A stretch of 64,000 bases of DNA from Pontibacter sp. SGAir0037 (lineage in GTDB: Bacteria > Bacteroidota > Bacteroidia > Cytophagales > Hymenobacteraceae): the NCBI RefSeq assembly GCF_005491705.1, contig NZ_CP028092.1, forward strand, positions 1,612,001 to 1,676,000, given 5' to 3'. The notes beneath the pieces were generated by a model. The model saw only the letters and a list, made by a program, of their open reading frames with translations. It had not been told where the DNA came from and did no database searches. Below, piece after piece: positions 9,806 to 17,246 of this stretch. Each line of letters begins with the position of its first letter. Positions within the stretch are counted from its first letter, which is position 1. Position numbers and translations under genes: made by a program.

Positions 9806-10261
9806 ATGCTGCGCTGGATAGATGTCTTAAAATTCGCGAAATACAGTAATCCTGAACCATTCAGAAGAGTTGAAAGAACAGAAGAAGAGTGGCAGGAGCT
9901 TCTGACTCCGGCACAATACCAGGTTGCCCGGCAAAAAGGAACTGAAAAGCCCTATCGAAACGCGTACTGCCGTTCGTATGATCCAGCCATTTATAGTTGC
10001 ATCGGGTGCGACAGCGTATTGTTTAACGCTATCGAAAAGTACCATGCCATCTCCGGCTGGCCCAGCTTTAAACAGCCCGTTTCGAAAAGCGCCCTTAAAT
10101 TTGCTTTTGATGATAGCCATGGAATGCACAGAATGGAGGTGATGTGCAACGTGTGCGACTGCCACCTGGGACACGTTTTCAACGACGGACCAGCACCAGC
10201 CGGCTTACGCTTTTGCATTAATTCCGAAGTTTTAAACCGGGTACAGTCAGCGGAAGTTTAA
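9806..10261 (+). CDS. msrB: Peptide-methionine (R)-S-oxide reductase MsrB
   Basis: A 151-residue MsrB, which reduces the R epimer of methionine sulfoxide in proteins. Zinc-binding pairs CIGC and CNVC are present, together with the substrate-binding SGWPSF, GHVFNDGP and the catalytic Cys in LRFCINS near the C terminus. No signal peptide is seen, so it is cytoplasmic. The first 15 residues (MLRWIDVLKFAKYSN) precede the usual family start, and the true ATG could be slightly different, but no better one was found. It is followed by a strong bidirectional terminator. Confidence 0.95.
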   Translation: MLRWIDVLKFAKYSNPEPFRRVERTEEEWQELLTPAQYQVARQKGTEKPYRNAYCRSYDPAIYSCIGCDSVLFNAIEKYHAISGWPSFKQPVSKSALKFAFDDSHGMHRMEVMCNVCDCHLGHVFNDGPAPAGLRFCINSEVLNRVQSAEV

Positions 10262-10297
10262 ACATTTCTACAGCTGCCGGTGGCTTCCCGACAAATT

Positions 10298-10342
10298 AAA
10301 AGGGTGCAGCGCCTGTTACACAACAGGTGCTGCACCCTTTTT
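10298..10342. terminator. Strong bidirectional terminator
   Basis: A 16-bp stem (10302-10317 with 10322-10337, one G-U pair, loop ACAC) is flanked by A4 and T5. It lies between the end of msrB and the convergent small gene at 10371. Confidence 0.88.
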
Positions 10343-10370
10343 AGCAGCAGCAAATAGCAACTGCTCTCGC

Positions 10371-10568
10371 TTATTTCTTTTTATTCAGTGTAAATCCGTA
10401 AATAATAATACCAATACCAGCTACAAAAGCCAGGTACTGTTTCTGCTTTACAGAAAGTGATTTGTAAAAATCAAGACCTGCTTTGCCCGGATCTCTTACA
10501 ATTTCTAAAATGTCCGCCGGATTTTTCAGCAAGCTTGAAAATGAGTTTTTCCCCTGATAGTTTTCCAT
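10371..10568 (-). CDS. Small membrane protein, unknown
   Basis: A 65-residue peptide with a polar N-terminal half and a single C-terminal membrane helix (YLAFVAGIGIIIYGFTL) ending in a lysine tail, NKKK. The family is not recognised. The open frame, helix and position between terminators support a real gene, but its function is unknown. Confidence 0.55.
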   Translation of the reverse strand: MENYQGKNSFSSLLKNPADILEIVRDPGKAGLDFYKSLSVKQKQYLAFVAGIGIIIYGFTLNKKK

Positions 10569-10595
10569 AGTTTCTTTTATAAAGTTTAGCGTTTG

Positions 10596-10691
10596 TTAAT
10601 TTTTATATGTGAATAATCTGAAGAGGCGTACCCCCAGCACGACTGTAGCTGCAGGTAGCGCTATGGCTGTCATAATTTTAAGTGGATCCAT
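10596..10691 (-). CDS. Possible 31-residue membrane peptide
   Basis: The ATG at 10691 gives MDPLKIMTAIALPAATVVLG and a short basic tail: one hydrophobic helix. It is preceded by GAGG about 15 bases upstream of the ATG. A longer in-frame start exists at 10817, but the added part looks non-coding. It sits upstream of the 65-residue membrane gene on the same strand. This could be a chance open frame. Confidence 0.3.
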   Translation of the reverse strand: MDPLKIMTAIALPAATVVLGVRLFRLFTYKN

Positions 10692-10789
10692 AGTTGTTTT
10701 TAATAACCTCATACGCAATAGTAGAAAGCTTAGGTTTAGCAGAAGGCGCAGATATGCGTTTTGAATAACTGCTATGAATACATTATACT

Positions 10790-10797
10790 TACCTTTG
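10790..10797 (+). promoter_or_regulatory. Possible -7 element before the DisA_N-like gene
   Basis: TACCTTTG matches the TAnnTTTG consensus, 68 bases before the ATG at 10865. A -33 partner at good spacing is not obvious. Confidence 0.35.
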
Positions 10798-10864
10798 CAA
10801 CAGCTGATGCTCTTCATTATAGTTAAATTTTGTGTCAGTCTTTTTAAAGTAGAATTAGTAATCT

Positions 10865-12007
10865 ATGGCACGTACATCCACCTACCTGGCAGCCAAGTCA
10901 GTGGCAGAATCAGTTGAGTCTCATTTTGCACAACTCTTAGCCCACTCTGACCATTCAGACGTAAAGGACCTGGCTTTTGCGCCAAAAAAGCAGGTGATCG
11001 AGCTGATTCTGGATGCAGCATTCTGGTTTAGCCTGCGTCGGGAAGAAGGCCTGTCCCCCAAAATTTCTCTGGCCTTGCTCCCTCCCGATCAGGCAGAGCA
11101 GCCTATGTTACTGAAAAAGCCGCTGCCTTTACACCCGGATTACCTCATAAAAATAGCACCAGGTGTAGAGCGCCCTGGCATACACCTGGGTGTGTGGATG
11201 GAGAACGGGGAACTATACGTTTGGGGATCGACCAGGAAAATACCAAGCCTGTGTTTTGTAGTGGATGTATCGGAGCCAGGGCTCCTGGTGGTAAAACACC
11301 GCCGCAGCAGTGGCTATGGCAAATATGTGAATGTTGCTGTTTTAAAAGGAGACCAGGTGAAACTGGTGGATGAGAAAAGCGCCTTTTTACCCGACTGCCC
11401 TAGCTTTATCTCTACCTTGCTTGGCTTCAACTCCCCTACTACCTGGGGCGACACTGCTAATGTGCTTGTGCAACTGGCCGTATCGATGCGTGCCCATGCC
11501 CACGGCGGCTCTCTGTTAGTGGTACCCGGAGGCACTACGGATTGGAAGCAGTCTATCGTACATCCTATTTCCTACGCTGTACAACCTGTTTTTTGCGGCC
11601 TGGCAGAAATGATGAAACAGAGTGAGCAGGAGAAAAAAGCGTCTCAGTGGCAGGCAGCACTACAGCAGGAAATTGCCAGTGTGGCGGGATTAACAGCGGT
11701 AGACGGAGCCACTATTATTGATGATAGCTATAACTTGTTAGCATTCGGAGCTAAAATCGGCCGTCCTGCCGGTGCTGAAACGGTTGAACAGATACTGGTA
11801 ACAGAACCTGTTGTTGGTGGAAAGCCTAAAATTGTTCATCCGGCTCAGAATGGTGGCACAAGGCATCTTTCAGCAGCCCAGTTTGTGCATGACCAGCGAA
11901 ATGCCATTGCCCTTATTGCTTCCCAGGATGGTCGCTTCACGATCTTCTCCTGGTCGCCTTGCGAAAATGTAGTACAGGCACACCGGATCGATTCACTGCT
12001 GCTGTAG
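10865..12007 (+). CDS. DisA_N-like (DAC-type) nucleotide-sensor or cyclase domain protein
   Basis: A 380-residue soluble protein. The C-terminal part carries two landmarks of the DisA_N diadenylate cyclase fold: VDGATIIDD (the DGA motif) near residue 278 and GTRHLSAAQF (compare GTRHR-A) near residue 337, followed by AIALIASQDGRF, where cyclases have the I-V-SEE strand. The N-terminal 230 residues form a second alpha/beta region I do not recognise. This layout resembles the DACNV group predicted from comparative genomics to sense nucleotides. The Arg after GTRH is replaced by Leu, so cyclase activity is uncertain. It stands alone between terminators. Confidence 0.65.
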   Translation: MARTSTYLAAKSVAESVESHFAQLLAHSDHSDVKDLAFAPKKQVIELILDAAFWFSLRREEGLSPKISLALLPPDQAEQPMLLKKPLPLHPDYLIKIAPGVERPGIHLGVWMENGELYVWGSTRKIPSLCFVVDVSEPGLLVVKHRRSSGYGKYVNVAVLKGDQVKLVDEKSAFLPDCPSFISTLLGFNSPTTWGDTANVLVQLAVSMRAHAHGGSLLVVPGGTTDWKQSIVHPISYAVQPVFCGLAEMMKQSEQEKKASQWQAALQQEIASVAGLTAVDGATIIDDSYNLLAFGAKIGRPAGAETVEQILVTEPVVGGKPKIVHPAQNGGTRHLSAAQFVHDQRNAIALIASQDGRFTIFSWSPCENVVQAHRIDSLLL

Positions 12008-12058
12008 CATGCTATGCTAAGGAAGATTATATTTAACATAATAATTGCACTTAGTTAA

Positions 12059-12097
12059 TAAAAAAATCCCACCTTATATCAAAGGCGGGATTTTTTA
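12059..12097. terminator. Bidirectional terminator between convergent genes
   Basis: An A-run, AATCCC-A-CC and the matching GG-C-GGGATT, then T6, form an interrupted stem around TTATATCAAA. It serves the DisA_N-like gene on one side and the ABC-F gene on the other. Confidence 0.7.
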
Positions 12098-12149
12098 TAG
12101 TTGCCGCAGTTCATTTATTTGTGCCTTCTAAAGGGAGGACTTGTACTGA

Positions 12150-13796
12150 TTATTTTGCTGCCACATTTCTTTCGATCTCGCGCAGGTTTTCCATTTTCTT
12201 GTTGCGCAGGAATCCATTGATATCTTCGAAGTGCTCCCGGATGCGTTTGTTGCCAAATTCAAATACTTTATCTGCCAGTCCGTCCAGGAAGTCACGGTCG
12301 TGGGACACCAGGATCAGTGTACCATCAAATGCTTTAAGGGCATCTTTGAGTATATCCTTCGTTTTAATATCGAGGTGGTTGGTGGGTTCGTCGAGAATGA
12401 GCAGGTTGACAGGCTGCAGTAAAAGCTTGATCATGGCCAGGCGTGTTTTCTCCCCTCCGGATAAAACCTTTACTTTTTTCTCAATTGTGTCGCCGCTAAA
12501 CATAAAGGCTCCCAACAAGTCTTTAACCCGGGTACGCACATCACCAATGGCAATTTCGTCGATGGTCTGAAAAACGGTCAGGTTCTCATCCAGTAAAGAT
12601 GCCTGGTTCTGAGCAAAATAACCGACCATACAATTATGGCCCAGCTGCAGGTTTCCATCATAGTCTATCTCTCCCATGATGGCTTTCACCAGTGTAGACT
12701 TACCTTCGCCGTTTTTACCGACAAAAGCTATTTTTTCGCCACGGTTAATAGTCAGGGAAGCATCTTTGAACACGGTATAGTCGCCATAGGACTTTGAAAG
12801 CCCCTCTACTATCACAGGATAATTTCCGGAACGCGGGGCAGGCGGAAACTTCAGGTTCAGGGCAGAAGTATCTACTTCATCTACTTCCACGATTTCCATC
12901 TTTTCCAGCATCTTCACACGCGACTGCACCTGTAGCGTTTTAGAGTAAGTGCCCTTAAAACGCTCAATAAAGCCCTGAATTTCCGCAATCTCTTTCTGCT
13001 GGTCTTCGAATTGCTTCTGCTGCTGCTCCCGGCGTTCCTTGCGCAGTTGCAGGTATTGGCTATAGGTAACTTTGTAGTCGTAGATACGGCCCATGGTTAC
13101 CTCGATCGTGCGGTTGGTAATATTGTCTACAAAGGTTTTGTCGTGGGAAATAACGATAACCGCTTTTGCATTATTCACCAGAAAGTCTTCCAGCCACTGA
13201 ATAGATTCAATATCCAGGTGGTTGGTTGGCTCATCGAGCAGGATCAGGTCCGGCTGCTGTAACAGGATTTTAGCCAGTTCTATGCGCATGCGCCAGCCTC
13301 CGCTGAACTCACGCGTAGGCCTGCCGAAATCTTCCCTGTTAAAGCCCAGGCCTTTCAGCGTCTTCTCTACTTCCGCATCGTAATTGATTTCTTCTATAGA
13401 GTAGTACTTCTCGCTCAGTTCGGACACCTGCTCAATTATCGCATAATATTCCTCCGACTCATAATCGGTGCGGGTTTCCAGTTGAGCGTTCAGCTCATCC
13501 ATCTGCTTTTTCATCTCCAGCACTTTCCCGAAGGCTTTTGACGTTTCTTCAAAAACAGTGCAGTTATCTTCTGTCAGCAAGTGCTGTGGCAGATAGGCAA
13601 TAACAGCCTCCTTGGGTGCTGATACTTTCCCTTTCGTAGGTTTGTTAACACCGGCGATGATTTTTAGAAGCGTGGATTTTCCGGCTCCGTTCTTCCCCAT
13701 CAGGGCGATCCGGTCGTTTTCGTTTATATTAAAGGAAACGTTACTGAAAAGTGCTGCGCCGTTAAATTCAACGGCAACCGCATCAACTGAAATCAT
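12150..13796 (-). CDS. ABC-F family ATPase (translation factor type)
   Basis: A 548-residue protein with two ABC ATPase domains and no membrane segments. Walker A motifs are GKNGAGKST (about residue 35) and GKNGEGKST (about 360), signatures are FSGGWRMR and LSGGEKTR, and Walker B motifs are LILLDEPTNHLD and LLILDEPTNHLD. A charged linker (about 235-300) joins the domains. Family members bind the ribosomal E site and modulate translation; some give antibiotic resistance. Size fits the EttA/YbiT-like group, but the exact subgroup is not determinable by eye. It is monocistronic. Confidence 0.93.
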   Translation of the reverse strand: MISVDAVAVEFNGAALFSNVSFNINENDRIALMGKNGAGKSTLLKIIAGVNKPTKGKVSAPKEAVIAYLPQHLLTEDNCTVFEETSKAFGKVLEMKKQMDELNAQLETRTDYESEEYYAIIEQVSELSEKYYSIEEINYDAEVEKTLKGLGFNREDFGRPTREFSGGWRMRIELAKILLQQPDLILLDEPTNHLDIESIQWLEDFLVNNAKAVIVISHDKTFVDNITNRTIEVTMGRIYDYKVTYSQYLQLRKERREQQQKQFEDQQKEIAEIQGFIERFKGTYSKTLQVQSRVKMLEKMEIVEVDEVDTSALNLKFPPAPRSGNYPVIVEGLSKSYGDYTVFKDASLTINRGEKIAFVGKNGEGKSTLVKAIMGEIDYDGNLQLGHNCMVGYFAQNQASLLDENLTVFQTIDEIAIGDVRTRVKDLLGAFMFSGDTIEKKVKVLSGGEKTRLAMIKLLLQPVNLLILDEPTNHLDIKTKDILKDALKAFDGTLILVSHDRDFLDGLADKVFEFGNKRIREHFEDINGFLRNKKMENLREIERNVAAK

Positions 13797-13906
13797 AGGT
13801 ATACTTTTAAGGCTGCAAAGATAGTAGGTAAACTTTCAAAACCGAACAAGTATAGTTCGATATAAGTTGCGGACTCTACGTTTCTTTCGTGCTGTAGAAA
13901 ACCGCT

Positions 13907-14539
13907 TTATACTTTTGCAGCCGTTAAAATGGCATTAGCCACCTCCAGCTCTTCCTGCAGTATGGTATGTGGCCTTCCCTTGTAAATCCTCTTGGTAACC
14001 TCTGCTCCCATTTCCGTCATGATCTTCTCTGTCTCATTTACCCGGCTTACCGGCACATGCATATCAGGATCACCTGTGGTAAGCAGCACAGGTGTGCCGT
14101 TAAAGCGGCCTTCGTAGTTGCTGGTATCCAGTTGCTGGCCTATAAGGCCACCGGTAAAAATAAGCAGCCCTCCGTACGACTGGGCATTGCGGGCAGCAAA
14201 CTCCGCCGTGAGGCAGGCGCCTTGCGAAAAACCCAGCAGGTAGATGTCTTTACTGCCGACCCCCTGCTGCTGAATATGGAGAATGGTTTCGTTGAGCAGC
14301 GTTAAGGCGGAATCAAGCGCAGGCTGGTTTTGTGTGGCGGGTGCCATAAAGCTGTAAGGATACCAGGTATGGTTTGTCGCCTGCGGAGCATAAAGCGTAT
14401 AATCCGCTACTGCCAAATGCTCGCCGAGCGACAGTATACTTTCAGCCGTAGCACCTCTGCCATGCACCATGATCAGGGCCTTGCCCGTTTGCTCCAGCGG
14501 TTTCCCCTGCGTCAGGATATGCTTTGTATGTGTAAACAT
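13907..14539 (-). CDS. Alpha/beta-hydrolase carboxylesterase (phospholipase/carboxylesterase family)
   Basis: A 210-residue serine hydrolase. Visible are the nucleophile elbow GFSQGA (about residue 107), an Asp in TTGDPDMHVP (about 158) and a C-terminal His in GRPHTI, making a full triad. There is no signal peptide. It follows the dioxygenase gene by 11 bases and forms an operon with dioxygenase and pirin. That set resembles the mhqNOD-type hydroquinone-response genes of Firmicutes, where the hydrolase partners a ring-cleaving dioxygenase. Role in detoxification is inference from context. Confidence 0.88.
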   Translation of the reverse strand: MFTHTKHILTQGKPLEQTGKALIMVHGRGATAESILSLGEHLAVADYTLYAPQATNHTWYPYSFMAPATQNQPALDSALTLLNETILHIQQQGVGSKDIYLLGFSQGACLTAEFAARNAQSYGGLLIFTGGLIGQQLDTSNYEGRFNGTPVLLTTGDPDMHVPVSRVNETEKIMTEMGAEVTKRIYKGRPHTILQEELEVANAILTAAKV

Positions 14540-14550
14540 GTAATTAGCTG

Positions 14551-15492
14551 CTAATCCAGTTTTGGTAGTACTGCTTCTATTTTCGCTCTGCTAGGTTCGT
14601 ATTGCGGAGGTAAAAGCAGGTGCTTTCCCAGTTGATCGAAAGGTTCGTCTATGCCAAAACCTGGGTTATCGGTCGCAATTTCAAACAAAACGCCTCCCGG
14701 CTCCCTGAAATACAGCGAGTAGAAGTAGTTGCGGTCAATTTTACCTGTGATGTTCAGCCCGCTGCGCGCAACTTTTTCTCTGAAAGCCATCAGCACCTCC
14801 TCATCTTTCACCCGGAAAGCGATATGATGATTGGTTCCCGCTCCGCCTTCTCCACGGCTTGCAGCAGGAAGCTCCACTAAATCGATAATAGCGGCATTTT
14901 CTACGGCATCGGTCACATAGCGGTACTGGTTGCCCGACTGCTCCAGTAAGGTATAGCCTAAAATATCTGTCAGAACAGCAGCCGTTTGCTTCACATTGTG
15001 CAATGTTAAGGTTACACTGTGAAAGCCTCGGGTAGCAACCTCGGCCCTTATGTCCGCAGTCTCCCATGGCTGCCGCTTATCCCCGTTTTTAGGTATGATA
15101 AGAGCCAGCTGTAAACCGTCCGGGTCCTGGAAAGTAATATACTGTTCACCGAACTTTTCCGCTGGCTGGTTAAACGATATCTTGTGTTCTCGAAAGCGGC
15201 TGATCCAGAAGTCGAAGCTGCTTTCCGGCACCGCATATCCAATCTGTGTCGCCATACCAGTGCCTGCCCTGCCGCGGCGGGCTCCCTCGTAAGGAAAGAA
15301 AGTAAGGATGGTGCCGGCGCTGCCTTTTTCATCGCCATAATAAAGATGGTAAGTGCCCGGATCATCGAAGTTCACGGTCTTCTTAAGCAGGCGCAGCCCA
15401 AGCACTTTTGTATAAAAATCCAGATTTCGTTTGGCCTGATCAGCAATTGCTGTGATGTGGTGCAGGCCTAAAATTCTATTTACCATGTTCAT
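14551..15492 (-). CDS. VOC-superfamily ring-cleaving dioxygenase (MhqO-like)
   Basis: A 313-residue extradiol-type dioxygenase built from two vicinal-oxygen-chelate modules. The N-terminal module opens ILGLHHITAIADQAKRNLDFY and the C-terminal module has NHHIAFRVKDE and FYSLYFREPGGVLFEIATD, giving the His-His-Glu metal ligands. Such enzymes open hydroquinone or catechol rings. Two ATGs lie two codons apart (15492 and 15486). It is 4 bases after the pirin gene. A close paralog lies at 22831-23766, sharing motifs throughout, for example LLKKTVNFDDP and RNYFYSLYFREPGG. Confidence 0.92.
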   Translation of the reverse strand: MNMVNRILGLHHITAIADQAKRNLDFYTKVLGLRLLKKTVNFDDPGTYHLYYGDEKGSAGTILTFFPYEGARRGRAGTGMATQIGYAVPESSFDFWISRFREHKISFNQPAEKFGEQYITFQDPDGLQLALIIPKNGDKRQPWETADIRAEVATRGFHSVTLTLHNVKQTAAVLTDILGYTLLEQSGNQYRYVTDAVENAAIIDLVELPAASRGEGGAGTNHHIAFRVKDEEVLMAFREKVARSGLNITGKIDRNYFYSLYFREPGGVLFEIATDNPGFGIDEPFDQLGKHLLLPPQYEPSRAKIEAVLPKLD

Positions 15493-15496
15493 CAGA

Positions 15497-16207
15497 TTAA
15501 TTATTGATCGGAACCTCTATAAGCAGAAATCTACTTTCGGTCAAGCATTTGATGTGCACCTGATCCGTATCCCAGATACCGATAGCGTCTCTCTGTTCCA
15601 GGGGCTCTTCGTTAACCAGCAAACTTCCGCTGATGTTAAAAACAAATGCACTTTTATTCGTAGGGTTCAGCGTATACTGCACCTCTTGTTCTCTCTCAAA
15701 ATAGCCGAGGGAAAGTTTTGCATTCTGGTTTATCCAGCAATGGGCCTGCCCCTCTTCGTTACTCACAATGGTAACCAGTTTGTTTTTACGGCCTTCCTCC
15801 GGGAAGTACCTCTTCTGATAGCGCGGCGTAATATTCTGCAGCTTCGGTTCAATCCAGATCTGCAGAAAATTCACCTGCTCATCGCCCACATTATGCTCTT
15901 CGTGGCGCATGCCGCTGCCCGCACTCATAATCTGCACCCAATCCTTTTGCACGACCTCTTTGTAGCCCAGGTTGTCGATGTGGTTCATAGCACCTGCCAG
16001 CATCACCGAAATAATTTCCATGTTGGCATGGGCATGAAGCCCGAAGCCGTTTTCAGGAGCAACAAAATCATCATTGAAAGCCCTTAAAAGGCCAAAGCTT
16101 CTGCGGGTGGGGTGGTAGTAATCAGAAAAGCTGAACGTTAAATTGCTCTGCAACCAACCCAGGTCCTTTAATCCTCTTTCTTCTGATGTATAGATGATGT
16201 GTTTCAT
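15497..16207 (-). CDS. Pirin-family cupin protein
   Basis: A 236-residue bicupin. The N-terminal cupin shows the pirin metal site pattern: HAHANMEIISVMLAG (His-x-His and Glu) and, after the strand SAGSGMRHEEHN, another His. The C-terminal cupin is degenerate, as usual for pirins. Bacterial pirins can oxidise flavonols such as quercetin, and they are often induced by electrophiles. The gene sits directly upstream of the dioxygenase and esterase. Cytoplasmic; family call firm, substrate unknown. Confidence 0.92.
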   Translation of the reverse strand: MKHIIYTSEERGLKDLGWLQSNLTFSFSDYYHPTRRSFGLLRAFNDDFVAPENGFGLHAHANMEIISVMLAGAMNHIDNLGYKEVVQKDWVQIMSAGSGMRHEEHNVGDEQVNFLQIWIEPKLQNITPRYQKRYFPEEGRKNKLVTIVSNEEGQAHCWINQNAKLSLGYFEREQEVQYTLNPTNKSAFVFNISGSLLVNEEPLEQRDAIGIWDTDQVHIKCLTESRFLLIEVPINN

Positions 16208-16228
16208 AGTTTATTTGTTAAATGTCAG

Positions 16229-16364
16229 ATGTCAGACATAAGTATTTTACCTGCTTCCTCCCTTTTGACTGGTTTTATTAGCTTTTTGTTCTCCGGCCAC
16301 TGCTGCTGAACCATTTTTTCAGAAGCCATGGCTTTACCTTCCGTTAAAACCCTATGTCTGACAT
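16229..16364. repeat. Pair of ATGTC-n-GACAT palindromes
   Basis: ATGTCAGACATA (16229-16240) and its exact reverse complement TATGTCTGACAT (16353-16364) bracket the YceI-pirin spacer. Each contains a five-base-arm palindrome, ATGTC-n-GACAT. They could be operators, a remnant of a small mobile element, or an mRNA structure joining the two genes. Confidence 0.5.
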
Positions 16365-16376
16365 CCGGCAGTTCCA

Positions 16377-16913
16377 TTACGCCTGTTTTACCAGTTGTAT
16401 CTCGGCCTGCAGCTTAATTTCATCGCTAACTACGACACTGCCTGCTTCGGTAACAGCATTCCACGTTAAACCAAACTCTTTGCGGCTGATCTTACCGGTT
16501 ACTGTAAATCCGGCTTTTGTCTGGCCATATGGGTCTACGACAATACCTCCGAAATCCACGTTTACAGTTATGGGCTTTGTAGTACCTTTTATAGTCAGGT
16601 CGCCATGCAGTTTATACTCGTCACCGCCTACGTTCTCATAGTTAGTACCTACGAAACGAACTTCATTGTGCTGTGCTGCATCAAAAAAGTCAGGTGATTT
16701 CAGGTGTGTATCGCGTTGCTCATTGTTGGTGCTGATGGAGTTAACATCGGCAGTAAATACTACGCTGCTTGCATTGGTAAACTGCTCATCTTCTGTTTCC
16801 GCTTCTACGGAGAAGTTCTGAAAATAACCAGTTACAGTAGTGATCATCAGGTGTTTCACTTTAAACTGAACTTCACTGTGGGTTGGGTCTAAAGACCATT
16901 TTACGTGTGCCAT
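16377..16913 (-). CDS. YceI-family lipid-binding-fold protein
   Basis: A 178-residue YceI domain starting WSLDPTHSEVQFKVKHLMI, the characteristic first strand, and including SPDFFDAAQHNEVRF and GDLTIKGTTKPI. Known structures form a lipocalin-like barrel that binds isoprenoid quinones. Unlike periplasmic E. coli YceI, this one has no signal peptide and appears cytoplasmic. It has its own upstream promoter with an operator-like palindrome and is followed by pirin, so it probably heads the electrophile-response cluster. Confidence 0.93.
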   Translation of the reverse strand: MAHVKWSLDPTHSEVQFKVKHLMITTVTGYFQNFSVEAETEDEQFTNASSVVFTADVNSISTNNEQRDTHLKSPDFFDAAQHNEVRFVGTNYENVGGDEYKLHGDLTIKGTTKPITVNVDFGGIVVDPYGQTKAGFTVTGKISRKEFGLTWNAVTEAGSVVVSDEIKLQAEIQLVKQA

Positions 16914-16962
16914 TTTTTCTATTGCTTTAGGTTTTATTTTTTCTGTTTCCGTTAAGGATATA

Positions 16963-16993
16963 CAAATGTATAAACATTTAATGTATATACAAT
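16963..16993 (-). promoter_or_regulatory. YceI promoter with overlapping operator-like palindrome
   Basis: On the minus strand TTG (16990-16992 read in reverse), a 19-base spacer and TACATTTG (16970 to 16963) match the Bacteroidota promoter consensus very well. The inverted repeat AAATGT-ATAA-ACATTT (16964-16979) covers the -7 element and the spacer, as a MarR-type repressor site would. The ATG is about 43 bases after the predicted start. Confidence 0.7.
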
Positions 16994-17246
16994 AGTTAGT
17001 TTAAAAAGATTCACTTTTTTTAAAGATGCTGCCATATTACTGCTGCGACGGTGGAAGAAGCTGGCCAGATCGCCACTACAAGAGCTTTACATGGAATATT
17101 TCCCACTGTTAAGGCAGAAGACAACACGATTTTTACACTTTAGTGAATTGTGCAATTCATTAAGCTATGCTACTGGGGCTATAACGAAACAAGCTGTTGC
17201 TCCCTTTAGCCAGGTAGCAACAGCTTGTAGCCAGGAGAAAAAACAA

